From the NCBI RefSeq assembly GCF_028748065.1, contig NZ_CP118166.1, forward strand, positions 449,501 to 513,500: 64,000 nucleotides of DNA, in the 5' to 3' direction. The stretch's first letter is position 1. Each line of letters starts with the position of its first letter. The DNA comes from Hyphococcus flavus. Lineage in GTDB: Bacteria > Pseudomonadota > Alphaproteobacteria > Caulobacterales > Parvularculaceae. Below are positions 9,231-19,244 of this stretch, piece by piece. The notes below the pieces were generated by a model. It ran no database searches. It was not told where the DNA came from and saw only the letters and a list, made by a program, of their open reading frames with translations. Made by a program: the position numbers and the translations under genes.

Positions 9231-9713
9231 ATGTCGGATAAAAAACATAAATCGGAACTTGGCGCTGAAACGGATTGGATTCGAGAACTCGCTGGCATCC
9301 TTGAAGAAACAGGCCTTACGGAAATTGAAATCGAAAAAGACGCTGTTCGTCTTCGCGTATCGCGACAGGGAGGCGTCGCCCCCTTGGCGGCTGCGCCAGT
9401 TGCCCAGCCCGCACCTGCTCCAGCATCGCCAACGGCTTCTCCGGCGCCATCAGCCCCATCGGCTTCAAATGCGGATCACCCAGGCGCCGTAAAATCACCA
9501 ATGGTTGGCACCGCCTATCTTTCGCCCTCTCCTGGCGCTGATGCTTTCGCCAAGGAAGGCTCAACTGTCAGCGAAGGCCAGACAGTATTGATCGTCGAGG
9601 CCATGAAAACGATGAACCCGATCACGGCGCCGCGGTCGGGCACGGTAACGAAGGTGCTCGTTTCTGACGCTCAGCCAGTAGAGTTCGGCGAGCCATTGCT
9701 CATTATTGAATAA
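9231..9713 (+). CDS. accB: biotin carboxyl carrier protein of acetyl-CoA carboxylase
   Basis: A 160-residue BCCP. It has an N-terminal segment, an Ala/Pro-rich flexible linker (about residues 48-80) and a C-terminal biotinyl domain in which Lys126 of EAMKTMNPI is the biotin attachment site. The ATG at 9231 with AGGA upstream is preferred over an upstream TTG at 9210. It supplies the carrier for the first step of fatty-acid synthesis and is followed 33 bases later by accC. Confidence 0.95.
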   Translation: MSDKKHKSELGAETDWIRELAGILEETGLTEIEIEKDAVRLRVSRQGGVAPLAAAPVAQPAPAPASPTASPAPSAPSASNADHPGAVKSPMVGTAYLSPSPGADAFAKEGSTVSEGQTVLIVEAMKTMNPITAPRSGTVTKVLVSDAQPVEFGEPLLIIE

Positions 9714-9746
9714 TAAAACGCGCCAGTTCGCGCGCGACGGAAAGCT

Positions 9747-11090
9747 ATGTTCAACAAAGTCCTGATCGCCAATCGCGGTGAAATCGCCCTTCGCATACAC
9801 CGGGCGTGCAAGGAGCTCGGCATCGATACAGTGGCGGTGCACTCTACCGCCGACGAAGACGCCATGCATGTGCGCCTTGCCGATGAAAGCGTCTGTATCG
9901 GCCCGCCTGCGCCGAAAGATTCCTACCTCAATATTCCGGCAATCATATCGGCAGCGGAAATCACCGGCGCAGACGCCATTCACCCAGGCTACGGCTTTTT
10001 GTCCGAAAACGCCCGTTTTGCTGATATCGTCAAAGCTCACAACATTACGTTTATCGGTCCCGATGCAGAACATATCCGTGTTATGGGCGATAAAATCGCC
10101 GCTAAGGAAGCGGTCGGCAAAGCCGGCATACCGTTAGTTCCCGGATCTGAAGGCGCATTGCAGTCTTACGAGGAAGCGCGCGTCGAAGCCGAGAAAATTG
10201 GCTATCCCGTTCTTGTGAAGGCGGCTGCCGGCGGCGGCGGACGCGGCATGAAAGTCGCAAAAACGGCGGCCGATCTTGAAGAAGCCATGTCCACCGCCAA
10301 GGCGGAAGCCAAAGGCGCTTTCGGCGACGATGCAGTTTATCTCGAAAAATACCTCCAGCTGCCGCGCCATATCGAACTCCAGATCATCGCTGACAGCCAC
10401 GGCAATGTGGTTCAGCTTGGCGAGCGTGACTGCTCATTACAGCGCCGCCACCAGAAAGTTTTGGAAGAAGCGCTGTCACCTGCGCTGACCGATAAAGAGC
10501 GCGCAAGAATCGGCGAGACGGTGCGCAAGGCTATCGAAAAGATAGGATATCTCGGCGCAGGCACCATCGAATTTCTTTATGAGAACGGCGAATTTTATTT
10601 CATCGAAATGAATACTCGTCTTCAGGTGGAACACCCTATTACGGAGCAGGTGACGCGCATTGATCTTGTTCGTGAGCAAATCATGGTCGCGGCCGGCGCT
10701 AAACTGGGCTTTAGCCAGAAAGACATCGCATTTCGAGGTCACGCCATAGAGTGCCGCGTGAACGCAGAGGATCCACGCACATTCCGTCCCTCGCCAGGTC
10801 AGGTTACGCAGTTCCATCCCGCAGGAGGGCCAGGCGTCCGGTTCGATTCGGCTGTCTATACCGGCTACAAAATTCCTCCCTATTACGACTCCATGATTGG
10901 CAAGCTGATCGTTTACGGCGAAGATCGCGCGCATTGCATCGCGCGGCTAAGACGGGCTCTATCGGAAATGGTCTTTGTGGGCGTCGATACGACGGTGCCG
11001 TTATTCATGGATCTTGTCGAAGATCCTGAATTTCAAAAAGGCGATTATCACATTCACTGGCTGGAACAGTGGCTCGAAAAAAGCGCTTAG
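9747..11090 (+). CDS. accC: acetyl-CoA carboxylase biotin carboxylase subunit
   Basis: A 447-residue ATP-grasp enzyme that carboxylates the biotin on AccB using bicarbonate and ATP. It shows the N-terminal [16 protein letters not shown], the glycine-rich ATP loop [11 protein letters not shown], the metal-binding [11 protein letters not shown], and the C-terminal biotin-carboxylase domain. Length is that of the stand-alone bacterial subunit. It directly follows accB; accA and accD lie outside the window. Confidence 0.97.
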   Translation: MFNKVLIANRGEIALRIHRACKELGIDTVAVHSTADEDAMHVRLADESVCIGPPAPKDSYLNIPAIISAAEITGADAIHPGYGFLSENARFADIVKAHNITFIGPDAEHIRVMGDKIAAKEAVGKAGIPLVPGSEGALQSYEEARVEAEKIGYPVLVKAAAGGGGRGMKVAKTAADLEEAMSTAKAEAKGAFGDDAVYLEKYLQLPRHIELQIIADSHGNVVQLGERDCSLQRRHQKVLEEALSPALTDKERARIGETVRKAIEKIGYLGAGTIEFLYENGEFYFIEMNTRLQVEHPITEQVTRIDLVREQIMVAAGAKLGFSQKDIAFRGHAIECRVNAEDPRTFRPSPGQVTQFHPAGGPGVRFDSAVYTGYKIPPYYDSMIGKLIVYGEDRAHCIARLRRALSEMVFVGVDTTVPLFMDLVEDPEFQKGDYHIHWLEQWLEKSA

Positions 11091-11195
11091 AGTTTGCCAT
11101 CAGCTTCCGCTTAGCGGGAAATCAACAGATTAAATCGTTAACAGGATTTGACGTTCCGGTTGAACACCGGGTCCGGCGCGACGCATAATAAGCGC

Positions 11196-11861
11196 ATGCC
11201 GCGTGATTCCACTCATACCATTCCGGCCGCTGATGTCCTGAGAGCTTATCGGCTCGGTTACTTCCCAATGGCGCGCACACGCGATGATGCAGATGTTGTC
11301 TGGGTGCTGCCGGACGAACGCGGCATTATCCCGCTCGAAGAAGCCCGCGCGCCAAAACGGCTGATCAAATTTGTTAAATCAGAGCCTTTCGAAATTCGCG
11401 TAAACACGGCATTTGCAGATGTGATCTCAGCCTGCGCGCAGACAACAAAGGCGCGCCCGGACACCTGGATTAATGACGCCATTATCGAGGCTTATTCGGA
11501 ATTGCACTATGAAGGTCATGCCCATTCAGTTGAGTGCTGGCGTGATGGCAGGCTTGTCGGCGGTCTTTACGGTGTCGTGATGGGCGCTGCTTTCTGCGGC
11601 GAAAGCATGTTCTCACGCGAAGACAACGCCAGCAAAGTTGCTATGCTCTATTTAATCGCCAGGTTAAAACAGGGTGGATTTCAATTCATCGATGCACAAT
11701 TTTACAATGAACATCTAACGCAGTTTGGCCTGATTGGTGTTGACGATGCTGATTATCAAGTGATGCTGGCGGACGCGCTTAACGCAACAGCAGACTTTTT
11801 CGCCGCGCCTGATCAGTTCTCGACTACTTGTGTGGTGCAATCGATTACCCAGACGTCGTAG
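11196..11861 (+). CDS. aat: leucyl/phenylalanyl-tRNA--protein transferase
   Basis: A 221-residue aminoacyl-tRNA protein transferase that adds Leu or Phe to N-terminal Arg/Lys of proteins, marking them for the N-end rule ClpS-ClpAP pathway in the cytoplasm. Signature segments are LRAYRLGYFPMA near the start, WVLPDERGIIPL, and GGLYGVVMGAAFCGESMFS with SKVAML. The ATG at 11196 is chosen over a TTG at 11148. Its 3' end overlaps the convergent DUF2155 gene by 49 bp. Confidence 0.94.
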   Translation: MPRDSTHTIPAADVLRAYRLGYFPMARTRDDADVVWVLPDERGIIPLEEARAPKRLIKFVKSEPFEIRVNTAFADVISACAQTTKARPDTWINDAIIEAYSELHYEGHAHSVECWRDGRLVGGLYGVVMGAAFCGESMFSREDNASKVAMLYLIARLKQGGFQFIDAQFYNEHLTQFGLIGVDDADYQVMLADALNATADFFAAPDQFSTTCVVQSITQTS

Positions 11862-12475
11862 ACCGGGTGCTCCAGCGCGTTGAGCGCCGGCGATGATGCA
11901 AACATCCAGCCGCGAAAGATATTAACGCCCTCGGCTTGCGGGCCTTCCTCGACAATCGGCGCGGGAGCTTGCAATTCTACCGGTTCGAATTGCGGCGCAT
12001 CGCCGACAGCTTCACCCGGTAGCACTTCCAGCTCCTGGGCTTCAATTTCGTCTTCAATGATTTCCGGCTCAGTGAATTTCAGGTCACTTTCGCGGTTGTT
12101 ATATTCGGTATCAAATATTTCAAGAAAAGCTGTTGTTTCCGGAAACTCTTCCGGCGGGCGCTTATCGCAAGTGCGTGGCTGAATTTCGAGCGAGCCGAAG
12201 CGCGCAATCTGGTTCATTTCGATTTCGATATCCGTGTACCGCGCAGTAGTTTTATTTAAGGCGCGCATAGTGACTGAAACCGGTTCACGCTGTTCTGACT
12301 CAATCACGCCAGCGAAAGGGTCGTCTTCAGACCGTGACAGAAGTTCGAGTTCGCTTAGCTCCTCGTCCGCTTCATTTTCTTCTATTCCTGCGAGCGGATC
12401 TGTCGGCTGAGATTCTTGCGCGACCGCGCTTACGGAAAAAACGCTTGCAGCGACAACTAAAGAAACGCAACGCAT
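11813..12475 (-). CDS. DUF2155 periplasmic protein
   Basis: A 220-residue exported protein with signal peptide MRCVSLVVAASVFSVSAVAQ. An acidic low-complexity segment (about 22-60) and an inserted acidic/proline-rich stretch (about 140-175) interrupt a DUF2155 core: ARYTDIEIEMNQIARFGSLEI, RTCDKRPPEE, then FRGWMFASSPALNALEHP and VWVIDC. The family is conserved in alphaproteobacteria and usually lies beside mlaD and NDUFA12 as here; its job is unknown. The start abuts the mlaD stop (TAA then ATG), so the pair is cotranslated. It ends inside the convergent aat gene. Confidence 0.88.
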   Translation of the reverse strand: MRCVSLVVAASVFSVSAVAQESQPTDPLAGIEENEADEELSELELLSRSEDDPFAGVIESEQREPVSVTMRALNKTTARYTDIEIEMNQIARFGSLEIQPRTCDKRPPEEFPETTAFLEIFDTEYNNRESDLKFTEPEIIEDEIEAQELEVLPGEAVGDAPQFEPVELQAPAPIVEEGPQAEGVNIFRGWMFASSPALNALEHPVYDVWVIDCTTQVVEN

Positions 12476-12970
12476 TTAAAAATCTCCGAGCGGGTCGTCC
12501 GCATTTTGCGCTTTTTTGCCACTGCCTGACTGGCTCGTGAAAGCCTGCACAGCGAGGCCCAATAAGTCCACAGAACCTTGGGTGATCGTAATCCTGTCGC
12601 CTTCGCGCAGCATTTCTTCAGCAGCGCCAGGTTCGATCGCAATATGCGCGCCACCCAAAAGACCGTCCGAAACAACCTTGGCTACAGAATCCTCGGGAAC
12701 GCCAATGCCATTATCAATGGCGAGGGAGACCATGGCTTCGTAGGTCTTAAGGTCAAGGTTGTTGGCGGCGACCGTGCCCACTTTGACGCCGGCAATGCGC
12801 ACGTCTGAACCGACCGTTACGCCATCGACTTTACCGAATACCGCCTCCAGGCGGTAATGCTCCTTACCAAATACGTTGCCGCTGGCGCCATAAGCGTAAA
12901 CCATGAAGGCGGCGGCGACCGTAATGACGATGACGCCGACAACCGTTTCAAAAAATCCTGCTCGTGACAT
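12476..12970 (-). CDS. mlaD: MlaD-type MCE domain protein (outer membrane lipid asymmetry)
   Basis: A 164-residue protein with one N-terminal membrane anchor (VVGVIVITVAAAFMVYAYGASG) and an MCE domain starting YRLEAVFGKVDGVTVGSDVRIAGVKVG. It matches the short single-domain MlaD that forms a hexameric ring in the periplasm for phospholipid traffic between the membranes. GGAGGAAG precedes the ATG. No mlaE/mlaF lies beside it; a separate full MCE operon is at 29.6-33.1 kb, so the cell has two MCE systems. Confidence 0.92.
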   Translation of the reverse strand: MSRAGFFETVVGVIVITVAAAFMVYAYGASGNVFGKEHYRLEAVFGKVDGVTVGSDVRIAGVKVGTVAANNLDLKTYEAMVSLAIDNGIGVPEDSVAKVVSDGLLGGAHIAIEPGAAEEMLREGDRITITQGSVDLLGLAVQAFTSQSGSGKKAQNADDPLGDF

Positions 12971-12995
12971 CGCTTCCTCCTATGGCCTGCCTGAC

Positions 12996-13403
12996 TTAAG
13001 CGTTTTCGGGCGACCACGCTTCGTAATCGTCATTGACGTCCGCCGGCCCGTCCGCGCGCGAAAGGCTACCCTTAGGATGATAGGCGAGCGGCGTGCCGGT
13101 CATGTTGGGCAGATGATCCTTCTCGAAGGCGCGACGGGTCAAGGGCGTCGAGGTCGGCGCTTCCTCAAATGTGTGGTGTAGCCAGCCATGCCAGTCAGAC
13201 GGCACCCGCGAAGCCTCCGCAACGCCATGATAGACAACCCAGCGGCGCGGCTTTGTTCCTTCGCTGCCGGGCAGGCTTGGGGACTTCTCCTCGTAGTAGC
13301 GATTGCCTTGCTCATCTGTGCCGACAAGGCGGCTCCTTTTCCAGAGCGTAAATGACGTGCCGAAAGTGGTTGAATTCCACCAGGTGAATAACTGTGAAAA
13401 CAT
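12996..13403 (-). CDS. NADH:ubiquinone oxidoreductase accessory subunit NDUFA12 family
   Basis: A 135-residue B17.2-like complex I accessory protein, a family shared by mitochondria and alphaproteobacteria. Segments LVGTDEQGNRYYEEK, RRWVVYHG, ASRVPSDWHGWLHHTFEEAP and HLPNMTGTPLAYHPKGS are characteristic. It acts at the membrane arm/Q-module region of complex I. AGGA precedes the ATG. It heads the NDUFA12-mlaD-DUF2155 group, whose gene order is conserved in alphaproteobacteria. Confidence 0.95.
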   Translation of the reverse strand: MFSQLFTWWNSTTFGTSFTLWKRSRLVGTDEQGNRYYEEKSPSLPGSEGTKPRRWVVYHGVAEASRVPSDWHGWLHHTFEEAPTSTPLTRRAFEKDHLPNMTGTPLAYHPKGSLSRADGPADVNDDYEAWSPENA

Positions 13404-13538
13404 CTAAAATCCTGTCTCGCCGCTGCAACCTAACCGGGTCGCGCGGCGCGAATATGGCGCCCGTTCTCCCGCCTCGCAATAGATAGGCGCCGGGAGCCGA
13501 AAACGCTGATTTTAGGCGGAATTTACCGCGCAAAAAGC

Positions 13539-13585
13539 GCCACATATGGTGGAGCTGCGGCTTTCGGGACACTATATTAACAATC
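13539..13585 (+). promoter_or_regulatory. possible NrdR-like box pair upstream of the class II RNR
   Basis: ACACTATATTAACAAT (13570-13585) matches the left nine bases of the NrdR box consensus, while the right half is poor. CCACATATGGTGG lies with its centre 31 bp upstream, the spacing usual for paired NrdR boxes, but as a box it is weak. The pair sits 44-90 bp before nrdJ. Low-confidence motif call. Confidence 0.22.
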
Positions 13586-13628
13586 ACCACGCCCGAATCA
13601 GGCCAGATGGCCGGCTGGAGCGAATCAG

Positions 13629-16600
13629 ATGCGCATTGAACGCCGATTTACGGAAGAAAACGGCGCGCCTTATGGCGCGCCCCCGAACGGTATTGTTTTT
13701 CGGCGTGCGGATTCTGAAATCCGTTCGATAACGGGCGATATTCTTTTCGAAACCCGCGACCTTGAGGTTCCCAAAAGCTGGAGCCAGACGGCGGTCGATA
13801 TCCTCGCTCAGAAATATTTGCGCAAAGCAGGCGTTCCCGCCGCCACAAAAAAAGTCGCCGAGAAAGGCGTGCCGGCGTTCCTGCAGCGGTCGATGCCAGA
13901 CATTAAAGCACTCGCGAAACTTCCCGCCGATCAGCGCTACGGACCGGAGACGTCGGCGAAACAGGTTTTCGACCGAATGGCTGGCGCCTGGACCTATTGG
14001 GGCTGGAAGGGCGGCTATTTCGACGACGAGCAAGCGGCGCAAAACTTCATGGACGAAATGCGCGCCATGCTGGCGATGCAGATGGCGGCGCCGAACTCCC
14101 CGCAATGGTTCAATACAGGGCTGCACTGGGCGTATGGCATTGACGCGGTCGGTCAGGGACATTTTTACGTCGATGATAAAACCGGACGTCTGACGGAATC
14201 CGAAAGCGTCTACGAACGCCCGCAACCCCATGCATGTTTCATTCAATCCGTTGACGACAGCCTTACCGGCGACGGCGGCGTCATGGATTTGTGGAAGCGC
14301 GAGGCTTTGCTGTTCAAATACGGTTCCGGTTCGGGCACGAACTTTTCGAATATACGAGGGCAGGATGAACCGCTGTCGAGCGGCGGAAAAAGCTCCGGTC
14401 TTTTGAGCTTCTTGAAAGTGGGCGACGCGGCGGCTGGCGCGGTAAAGTCCGGCGGCACGACACGGCGGGCTGCGAAAATGGTTGTCGTTGACGCCGACCA
14501 TCCTGACATAGAAGACTTCGTTTCGTGGAAGACGCGCGAGGAAGAAAAAGTCGCCATGCTGGTGGCCGGTTCGCGCGCCATGGCGAAACATTTGCCGCTT
14601 GTTCTCGCCGCCTGTTGGGTGGATGAAAACGATGAGACGCGGTTTGAGCCGAAAACGAACCCGCATCTGAAAGCTGCTATCAAAGCCGCCAAGAAGGCGT
14701 TCATCCCCGAACCGTCGATCAAACGCATCATCGATTTCGCCCGTCAGGGTTATCGTGAGATCGTTGTCGATAAGTACGACCTCGACTGGGACTCTGAAAG
14801 CTATCGCACCGTTTCTGGCCAGAACGCTAACAATTCCGTACGCGTCACCGACGACTTTTTGAAAGCGATCAATGATGACGACGTCTGGTCCCTCACCCGG
14901 CGCACGGACGGCAAGACGACAAAGCGCCTTCGCGCACGGGCGCTGTGGAGCAACATTTGTTCCGCGGCATGGACCTGCGCTGATCCGGGATTGCAGTTCC
15001 ATGATACGATCAACGCCTGGCATACTTGCCCTGAAGGCGGCGAAATACGGGCGTCCAATCCGTGCTCGGAATACATGTTCCTTGATGATACGGCTTGTAA
15101 CCTCGCCTCACTGAATCTGCTGAAGTTCAAAACCGAAGACGGCTTTGATGTCGAAAGTTTTGAACATGCCTGCCGTTTGTGGACGCTGGCGCTCGAGATT
15201 TCCGTGATGATGGCGCAATACCCGTCCGCGGAAATCGCAAAACGTTCTTTCGACTACCGCACGCTCGGTCTTGGCTATGCCAACCTTGGCGGCGTCCTGA
15301 TGTCGTCCGGCATCGCTTATGACAGCGAGGAAGCGCGTTCGTTCGCCGCCGGCGTCACTGCGCTGATGACCGGCGCGGCTTACCGCGCGAGCGCCGAGAT
15401 GGCGTCCGCCGTCGGCCCGTTCGAAAAATATAATGACAATCGCGAAGCCATGTTGCGCGTGTTGCGCAATCATCGCCGGGCTTGCGTCGGCACGGCGATT
15501 GGCGGCGCCTTTGAAGGCCTGACTACAGAACCCATGCAGCTCGATGCTGACGCGGCTCCATTCAAAAATGTCACGGACGCCGCACGTCGCGTATGGAACG
15601 AGGCTTACGAACTTGGCGCCATCAACGGTTTCCGCAACGCGCAAGTGACGGTGATCGCACCAACCGGCACCATCGGTCTTGTCATGGACTGCGACACGAC
15701 GGGCATCGAGCCGGACTTCGCGCTGGTGAAGTTCAAAAAACTCGCCGGCGGCGGCATGCTGAAGATCATCAACCAGTCCGTGCCCGCCGCCTTGCGCGCG
15801 CTCGGTTACGCTGACAACGAAGTCGACGACATCACCCTTTACGCCATCGGTCGCGGCACCATGAAAGACGCGCCAGGCGTCTGCCTTGACGATCTGCGGC
15901 GCGAAGGATTTGAAGACCGCCACATCAAAGCGCTGGAAGAGCGGCTCAAAACGTCCTTCGATCTTACCTATGCTTTCACGCCGCATGCGTTGGGTGAAGA
16001 TTTCTGCACCAACGTCCTTGGCATGCATGAAACGCAGCTTTCCATGACGGGATACGAAGTGCTGCGTTTCCTTGGCTTCGCGGATGAAGAAATTCACCAG
16101 GCCAATCTTTTCTGTTGCGGCGCCATGACGGTCGAGGGCGCGCCGCATTTGAAAGAAGAACACTACGCGGTCTTTGATTGCGCGACGCCTTGCGGCCGCA
16201 TCGGAACGCGTTCGTTGAGCGTTGAAGCGCATCTTTCCATGATGGCGGCGGCGCAGCCCTTTATCTCCGGGGCCATTTCGAAAACAGTGAACTTGCCGGC
16301 GCATGCCTCCATCGGCGATTGCGCGCAAAGCTATCTTCTGGCATGGCGCATGGGGCTCAAATCCATCGCACTTTACCGCGACGGGTCGAAACTCTCGCAA
16401 CCGCTCGCCTCTTCTCTTCTCGCTGCGGACAGCGATGAGGAAGAAGACGAACTGCAGGAAGAGATTGCCGCCGCGCCTTCGACTGAAAAATCCAAACTTG
16501 TCGCTGAGCGGATCGTCGAACGCATTATCGAGCGCACGCCGGGGCGACGGCGCCTGCCTGACCGCCGCAAGGGCTATATTCAAAAAGCCATTGTTGGCGG

Positions 16601-17366
16601 CCACAAAGTGTACTTGCATACGGGCGAGTTCGACGATGGCGAGATTGGCGAAGTCTTCATCGACATGCATAAGGAAGGCGCTGCGTTCCGTTCGCTCATG
16701 AACAACTTCGCCATCGCGGTGTCGCTCGGTTTGCAATACGGCGTGCCGCTTGAAGAGTTTGTCGATGCTTATGTATTCACGCGGTTCGATCCGTCTGGTC
16801 CCGTGCAGGGCAATGATCAGATCAAGAACGCGACGTCGATCCTCGATTATATTTTCCGCGAACTGGCGATTTCCTATCTGGGCCGTACCGACCTCGCCCA
16901 CGTAAACCCCGAAGAGTCCGCGGTCGACGCCATTGGCCGCGGGGTCAACGAAGAAAAAACGCAAGCCGACGCCACAAAACTTATTTCCAAAGGCTTCTCG
17001 CGTTCGACGGTGACGGACAATCTCGTGATCCTGCGCGGCGGTGATTTTGACCGGCTTCGCGACGGCGCTGAAAACAACAGCGCCAACGAAAACAATTATG
17101 ACGACGCCGTGGATGTTGAGATCGAAGAAGAAGAAATCAAAGCCGAAAGCCCGCCGGAAATCGAAGCGCAGATTGCGAAGCTCGCCGACGCCGTAAACCA
17201 AAAAGCGCCAAGGGGTGTTCTGGCGACGCCAGGCAACAAGCGCTCCGAAGCACGCATCAAAGGCTATGAAGGCGACGCCTGCCCCGAATGCGGGCAGTTC
17301 ACGATGGTCAGAAACGGCGCGTGCCTGAAATGTGAAAGTTGCGGCGCATCGACAGGCTGTTCGTAA
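13629..17366 (+). CDS. nrdJ: adenosylcobalamin-dependent ribonucleotide reductase (class II)
   Basis: A 1245-residue class II RNR reducing ribonucleotides with a cobalamin-generated thiyl radical, usable with or without oxygen. Visible parts are NSPQWFNTG, the glycine-rich [13 protein letters not shown], the active-site region [21 protein letters not shown], and [15 protein letters not shown] [18 protein letters not shown]-terminal TSCPD-type region ([18 protein letters not shown]) and a terminal zinc-ribbon-like CPECG / CLKCESCG tail follow. The length is that of the long alphaproteobacterial form. GGAG is eight bases before the ATG. No B12 riboswitch is visible. Confidence 0.96.
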   Translation: MRIERRFTEENGAPYGAPPNGIVFRRADSEIRSITGDILFETRDLEVPKSWSQTAVDILAQKYLRKAGVPAATKKVAEKGVPAFLQRSMPDIKALAKLPADQRYGPETSAKQVFDRMAGAWTYWGWKGGYFDDEQAAQNFMDEMRAMLAMQMAAPNSPQWFNTGLHWAYGIDAVGQGHFYVDDKTGRLTESESVYERPQPHACFIQSVDDSLTGDGGVMDLWKREALLFKYGSGSGTNFSNIRGQDEPLSSGGKSSGLLSFLKVGDAAAGAVKSGGTTRRAAKMVVVDADHPDIEDFVSWKTREEEKVAMLVAGSRAMAKHLPLVLAACWVDENDETRFEPKTNPHLKAAIKAAKKAFIPEPSIKRIIDFARQGYREIVVDKYDLDWDSESYRTVSGQNANNSVRVTDDFLKAINDDDVWSLTRRTDGKTTKRLRARALWSNICSAAWTCADPGLQFHDTINAWHTCPEGGEIRASNPCSEYMFLDDTACNLASLNLLKFKTEDGFDVESFEHACRLWTLALEISVMMAQYPSAEIAKRSFDYRTLGLGYANLGGVLMSSGIAYDSEEARSFAAGVTALMTGAAYRASAEMASAVGPFEKYNDNREAMLRVLRNHRRACVGTAIGGAFEGLTTEPMQLDADAAPFKNVTDAARRVWNEAYELGAINGFRNAQVTVIAPTGTIGLVMDCDTTGIEPDFALVKFKKLAGGGMLKIINQSVPAALRALGYADNEVDDITLYAIGRGTMKDAPGVCLDDLRREGFEDRHIKALEERLKTSFDLTYAFTPHALGEDFCTNVLGMHETQLSMTGYEVLRFLGFADEEIHQANLFCCGAMTVEGAPHLKEEHYAVFDCATPCGRIGTRSLSVEAHLSMMAAAQPFISGAISKTVNLPAHASIGDCAQSYLLAWRMGLKSIALYRDGSKLSQPLASSLLAADSDEEEDELQEEIAAAPSTEKSKLVAERIVERIIERTPGRRRLPDRRKGYIQKAIVGGHKVYLHTGEFDDGEIGEVFIDMHKEGAAFRSLMNNFAIAVSLGLQYGVPLEEFVDAYVFTRFDPSGPVQGNDQIKNATSILDYIFRELAISYLGRTDLAHVNPEESAVDAIGRGVNEEKTQADATKLISKGFSRSTVTDNLVILRGGDFDRLRDGAENNSANENNYDDAVDVEIEEEEIKAESPPEIEAQIAKLADAVNQKAPRGVLATPGNKRSEARIKGYEGDACPECGQFTMVRNGACLKCESCGASTGCS

Positions 17367-17499
17367 ACGCTTGTTAACGCTGTTTGCCTTTGTAAGTCTG
17401 ACATTTTCCCGCAAGGGGACAATTCGATATTTACCCTTAAGCGATCGTTGACATCCGCAAGGCAAGATCACTCCATCAATCCTTGGGGAGACTATCGCG

Positions 17500-18351
17500 A
17501 TGAAACTGATCGCGCTTATCGTCATACTAATGATCGCGGTCCTTTCGGTCGTGACGACGATTACGCCTGGATCGAACTCATACAAGAAACCGAATCCGGT
17601 GGCGGAGATCGGCAAGGAGATCGCCAAACCACTCGCGCAAGTCGAGCAGATCGGCCCTGAACTGACGCGCGCCCTTGATGGTGCGGGGGTAAAATTACCG
17701 TCCATTACAGGCCCGAAAAAAGACAAAACTAAAGACACCGGCCACACGCTTCAGGATTTCACCGGATCTGTTTTTTCCAACATGGATTTGCCGCGAACCA
17801 ACTTCGCAAGCTCGGTGCTTTCCGGCGCGCAATTCAATGATGCGCTGATGGACGGCGCAAGCCTTGAAGGCGCAAGCGGCGAAACGGTCAATTTCAAAGG
17901 CGCGCGCATGGCGAAATCCAATTTGAACGCCGCCATGTTTTCGAACAGCGATTTTTCCGGCGCCGAACTGCGCGAAGCGAAAGCGCGCGCGGGCGTGTTT
18001 GACGGATCGAAATTCGTCGATAGCGATTTTTCCTTTGCTTCCTTTGCCGGTGCAAATGTTTCAAACGCGGACTTTCGCGCCGGTTATGGCGCAGGCGCAT
18101 CTTTCGTCGGCGCCAAGGCACAAGGCGCAATTTTTGACGGCGGCGATCTGACCGGCGTGCGATTTGTGAACGCCTCGCTTGAAAAGGCGACTTTTTCAGC
18201 AGCCAATTTAAAAGCAGCAGACTTCACCGGCGCGAAACTGCACGGCGCTGATTTGTCTGGCGCAGTCAATGTAACGACCGAACAACTGGCCAATGCATGC
18301 GCGTCAAGCGACACCAAGCTTCCTGAAGGCGTTACGGCGCCGCGCTGTTAA
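17500..18351 (+). CDS. pentapeptide-repeat protein, probably exported or membrane-anchored
   Basis: A 283-residue protein with one N-terminal hydrophobic segment (MKLIALIVILMIAVLSVVTT) and, from about residue 80 to 265, many A(D/N)(L/F)xG-type pentapeptides such as FSGAEL, FAGANVSNADF, LKAADFTGAKLHGADLSGA. Such repeats fold as a right-handed quadrilateral beta-helix and usually act as a binding scaffold. GGGGAG lies nine bases before the ATG. The N-terminal segment predicts a periplasmic repeat domain; no partner is obvious. Its 3' end overlaps the convergent transglycosylase by 4 bp. Confidence 0.85.
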   Translation: MKLIALIVILMIAVLSVVTTITPGSNSYKKPNPVAEIGKEIAKPLAQVEQIGPELTRALDGAGVKLPSITGPKKDKTKDTGHTLQDFTGSVFSNMDLPRTNFASSVLSGAQFNDALMDGASLEGASGETVNFKGARMAKSNLNAAMFSNSDFSGAELREAKARAGVFDGSKFVDSDFSFASFAGANVSNADFRAGYGAGASFVGAKAQGAIFDGGDLTGVRFVNASLEKATFSAANLKAADFTGAKLHGADLSGAVNVTTEQLANACASSDTKLPEGVTAPRC

Positions 18352-19184
18352 AACCGGTCTTCCCGATCAGAATTACGATCATCGCGCATCAGCGTTGCAT
18401 CAAGCGCATCGATAACGCCGAGCGCCATGGCGCTTAGACCGCCGCCCGATGAAACCACCGCGCGTGCGGGCGCCGAAAACGTATCGGCGATAAAACTTTT
18501 GTAGGCCGCGACCGGCGCAAATGACTTTGTCTCCGACGCATTTGTATTCTGCGCCGTGGAAATAACCTTCGCCGTTTCGCCCATGGATTTTGCAATGGAC
18601 GCAACGACTTCGCCTACCGTTTTTGCACGCGCGCCGTCGTAGAATACAGGCTTGTTGGCCGCCGCTGCTCTTGGAAGCAAGTCGGCGGCTTTTGTGCTGG
18701 CGGCGGCGGAAAGAAGTTTCACCGCGCCCGCTGGCCCCAGAAAATGCGCCGTATAAAGGTCAGCGCTTGTTACCGCGCGGCCAAGGCGCGATTCCAACGC
18801 CCGCTTGTTTTCATTGGCCAGCTCGCCCGCCATGGCGGAGGCTTTGTCGGCGTCAAATCGTAAATTCAAAACTGCCTGGCGTTCAGCGGGATCAGCAACA
18901 GCATAGCGACCATTGGCGTTGCGCGTGATCTTCGCCGCCACATCCCCTAGCCCATGACCGGCGCCGTATTTCTTGACGGTCGCGAGCCAGGTTTGCTCGA
19001 TGAACTGAAAAAGGCCGGCTGCGCTTGAAGTCTTTGCTTTCGCATTGGGATCGAAGCCGCTTTCGCGCGCCGCCATCTTCATCAGAAAGTCGAAATGAGC
19101 GCCCGTCGACTGCGACGCACGTTTGACCGCGCCGGTGACAAGCGCGGCGCCGGTATTTCCTGCGCTGGCGATTTCTGACGTCAT
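18348..19184 (-). CDS. lytic transglycosylase-like protein (SLT domain)
   Basis: A 278-residue protein whose N-terminal part has the goose-lysozyme/SLT signature: catalytic-type Glu41 in AARESGFDP, then AAGLFQFIEQTWLATVKKYG. A long Ala-rich C-terminal region follows. There is no signal peptide, so it either leaves through a holin or a dedicated secretion apparatus. It lies on the same strand as thiO and a three-TM holin; the three may share transcription, and holin plus muramidase is a lysis pair in phage and gene-transfer-agent systems. Flagellar or secretion-linked transglycosylases are the alternative. Confidence 0.8.
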   Translation of the reverse strand: MTSEIASAGNTGAALVTGAVKRASQSTGAHFDFLMKMAARESGFDPNAKAKTSSAAGLFQFIEQTWLATVKKYGAGHGLGDVAAKITRNANGRYAVADPAERQAVLNLRFDADKASAMAGELANENKRALESRLGRAVTSADLYTAHFLGPAGAVKLLSAAASTKAADLLPRAAAANKPVFYDGARAKTVGEVVASIAKSMGETAKVISTAQNTNASETKSFAPVAAYKSFIADTFSAPARAVVSSGGGLSAMALGVIDALDATLMRDDRNSDREDRF

Positions 19185-19244
19185 AACGCCCCGTTGTTCA
19201 AAACGTTTTCCGCTTCAATTTGCGATTGATTTGTCAATAAAGCG

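Noticed and set aside
13404-13628. Cobalamin riboswitch ahead of the B12-dependent RNR
   Set aside because: No B12-box-like core is visible, and repression of a B12-using enzyme by B12 would not be expected.
13584-15023. 479-codon open frame antisense to the start of the RNR
   Set aside because: Same cause: the frame is a shadow of the sense coding strand, with no recognisable motif and no ribosome-binding site.
17363-17378. Second CtrA-like motif (GTAA-N7-TTAA)
   Set aside because: One half is imperfect and it overlaps the RNR stop codon; too weak to call.
15108-17747. Long open frame (879 codons) antisense to the class II RNR
   Set aside because: Opposite the well-supported RNR. It reads as Arg/Ala/Phe-rich protein with no domain, and comes from the strong codon bias of the sense gene.
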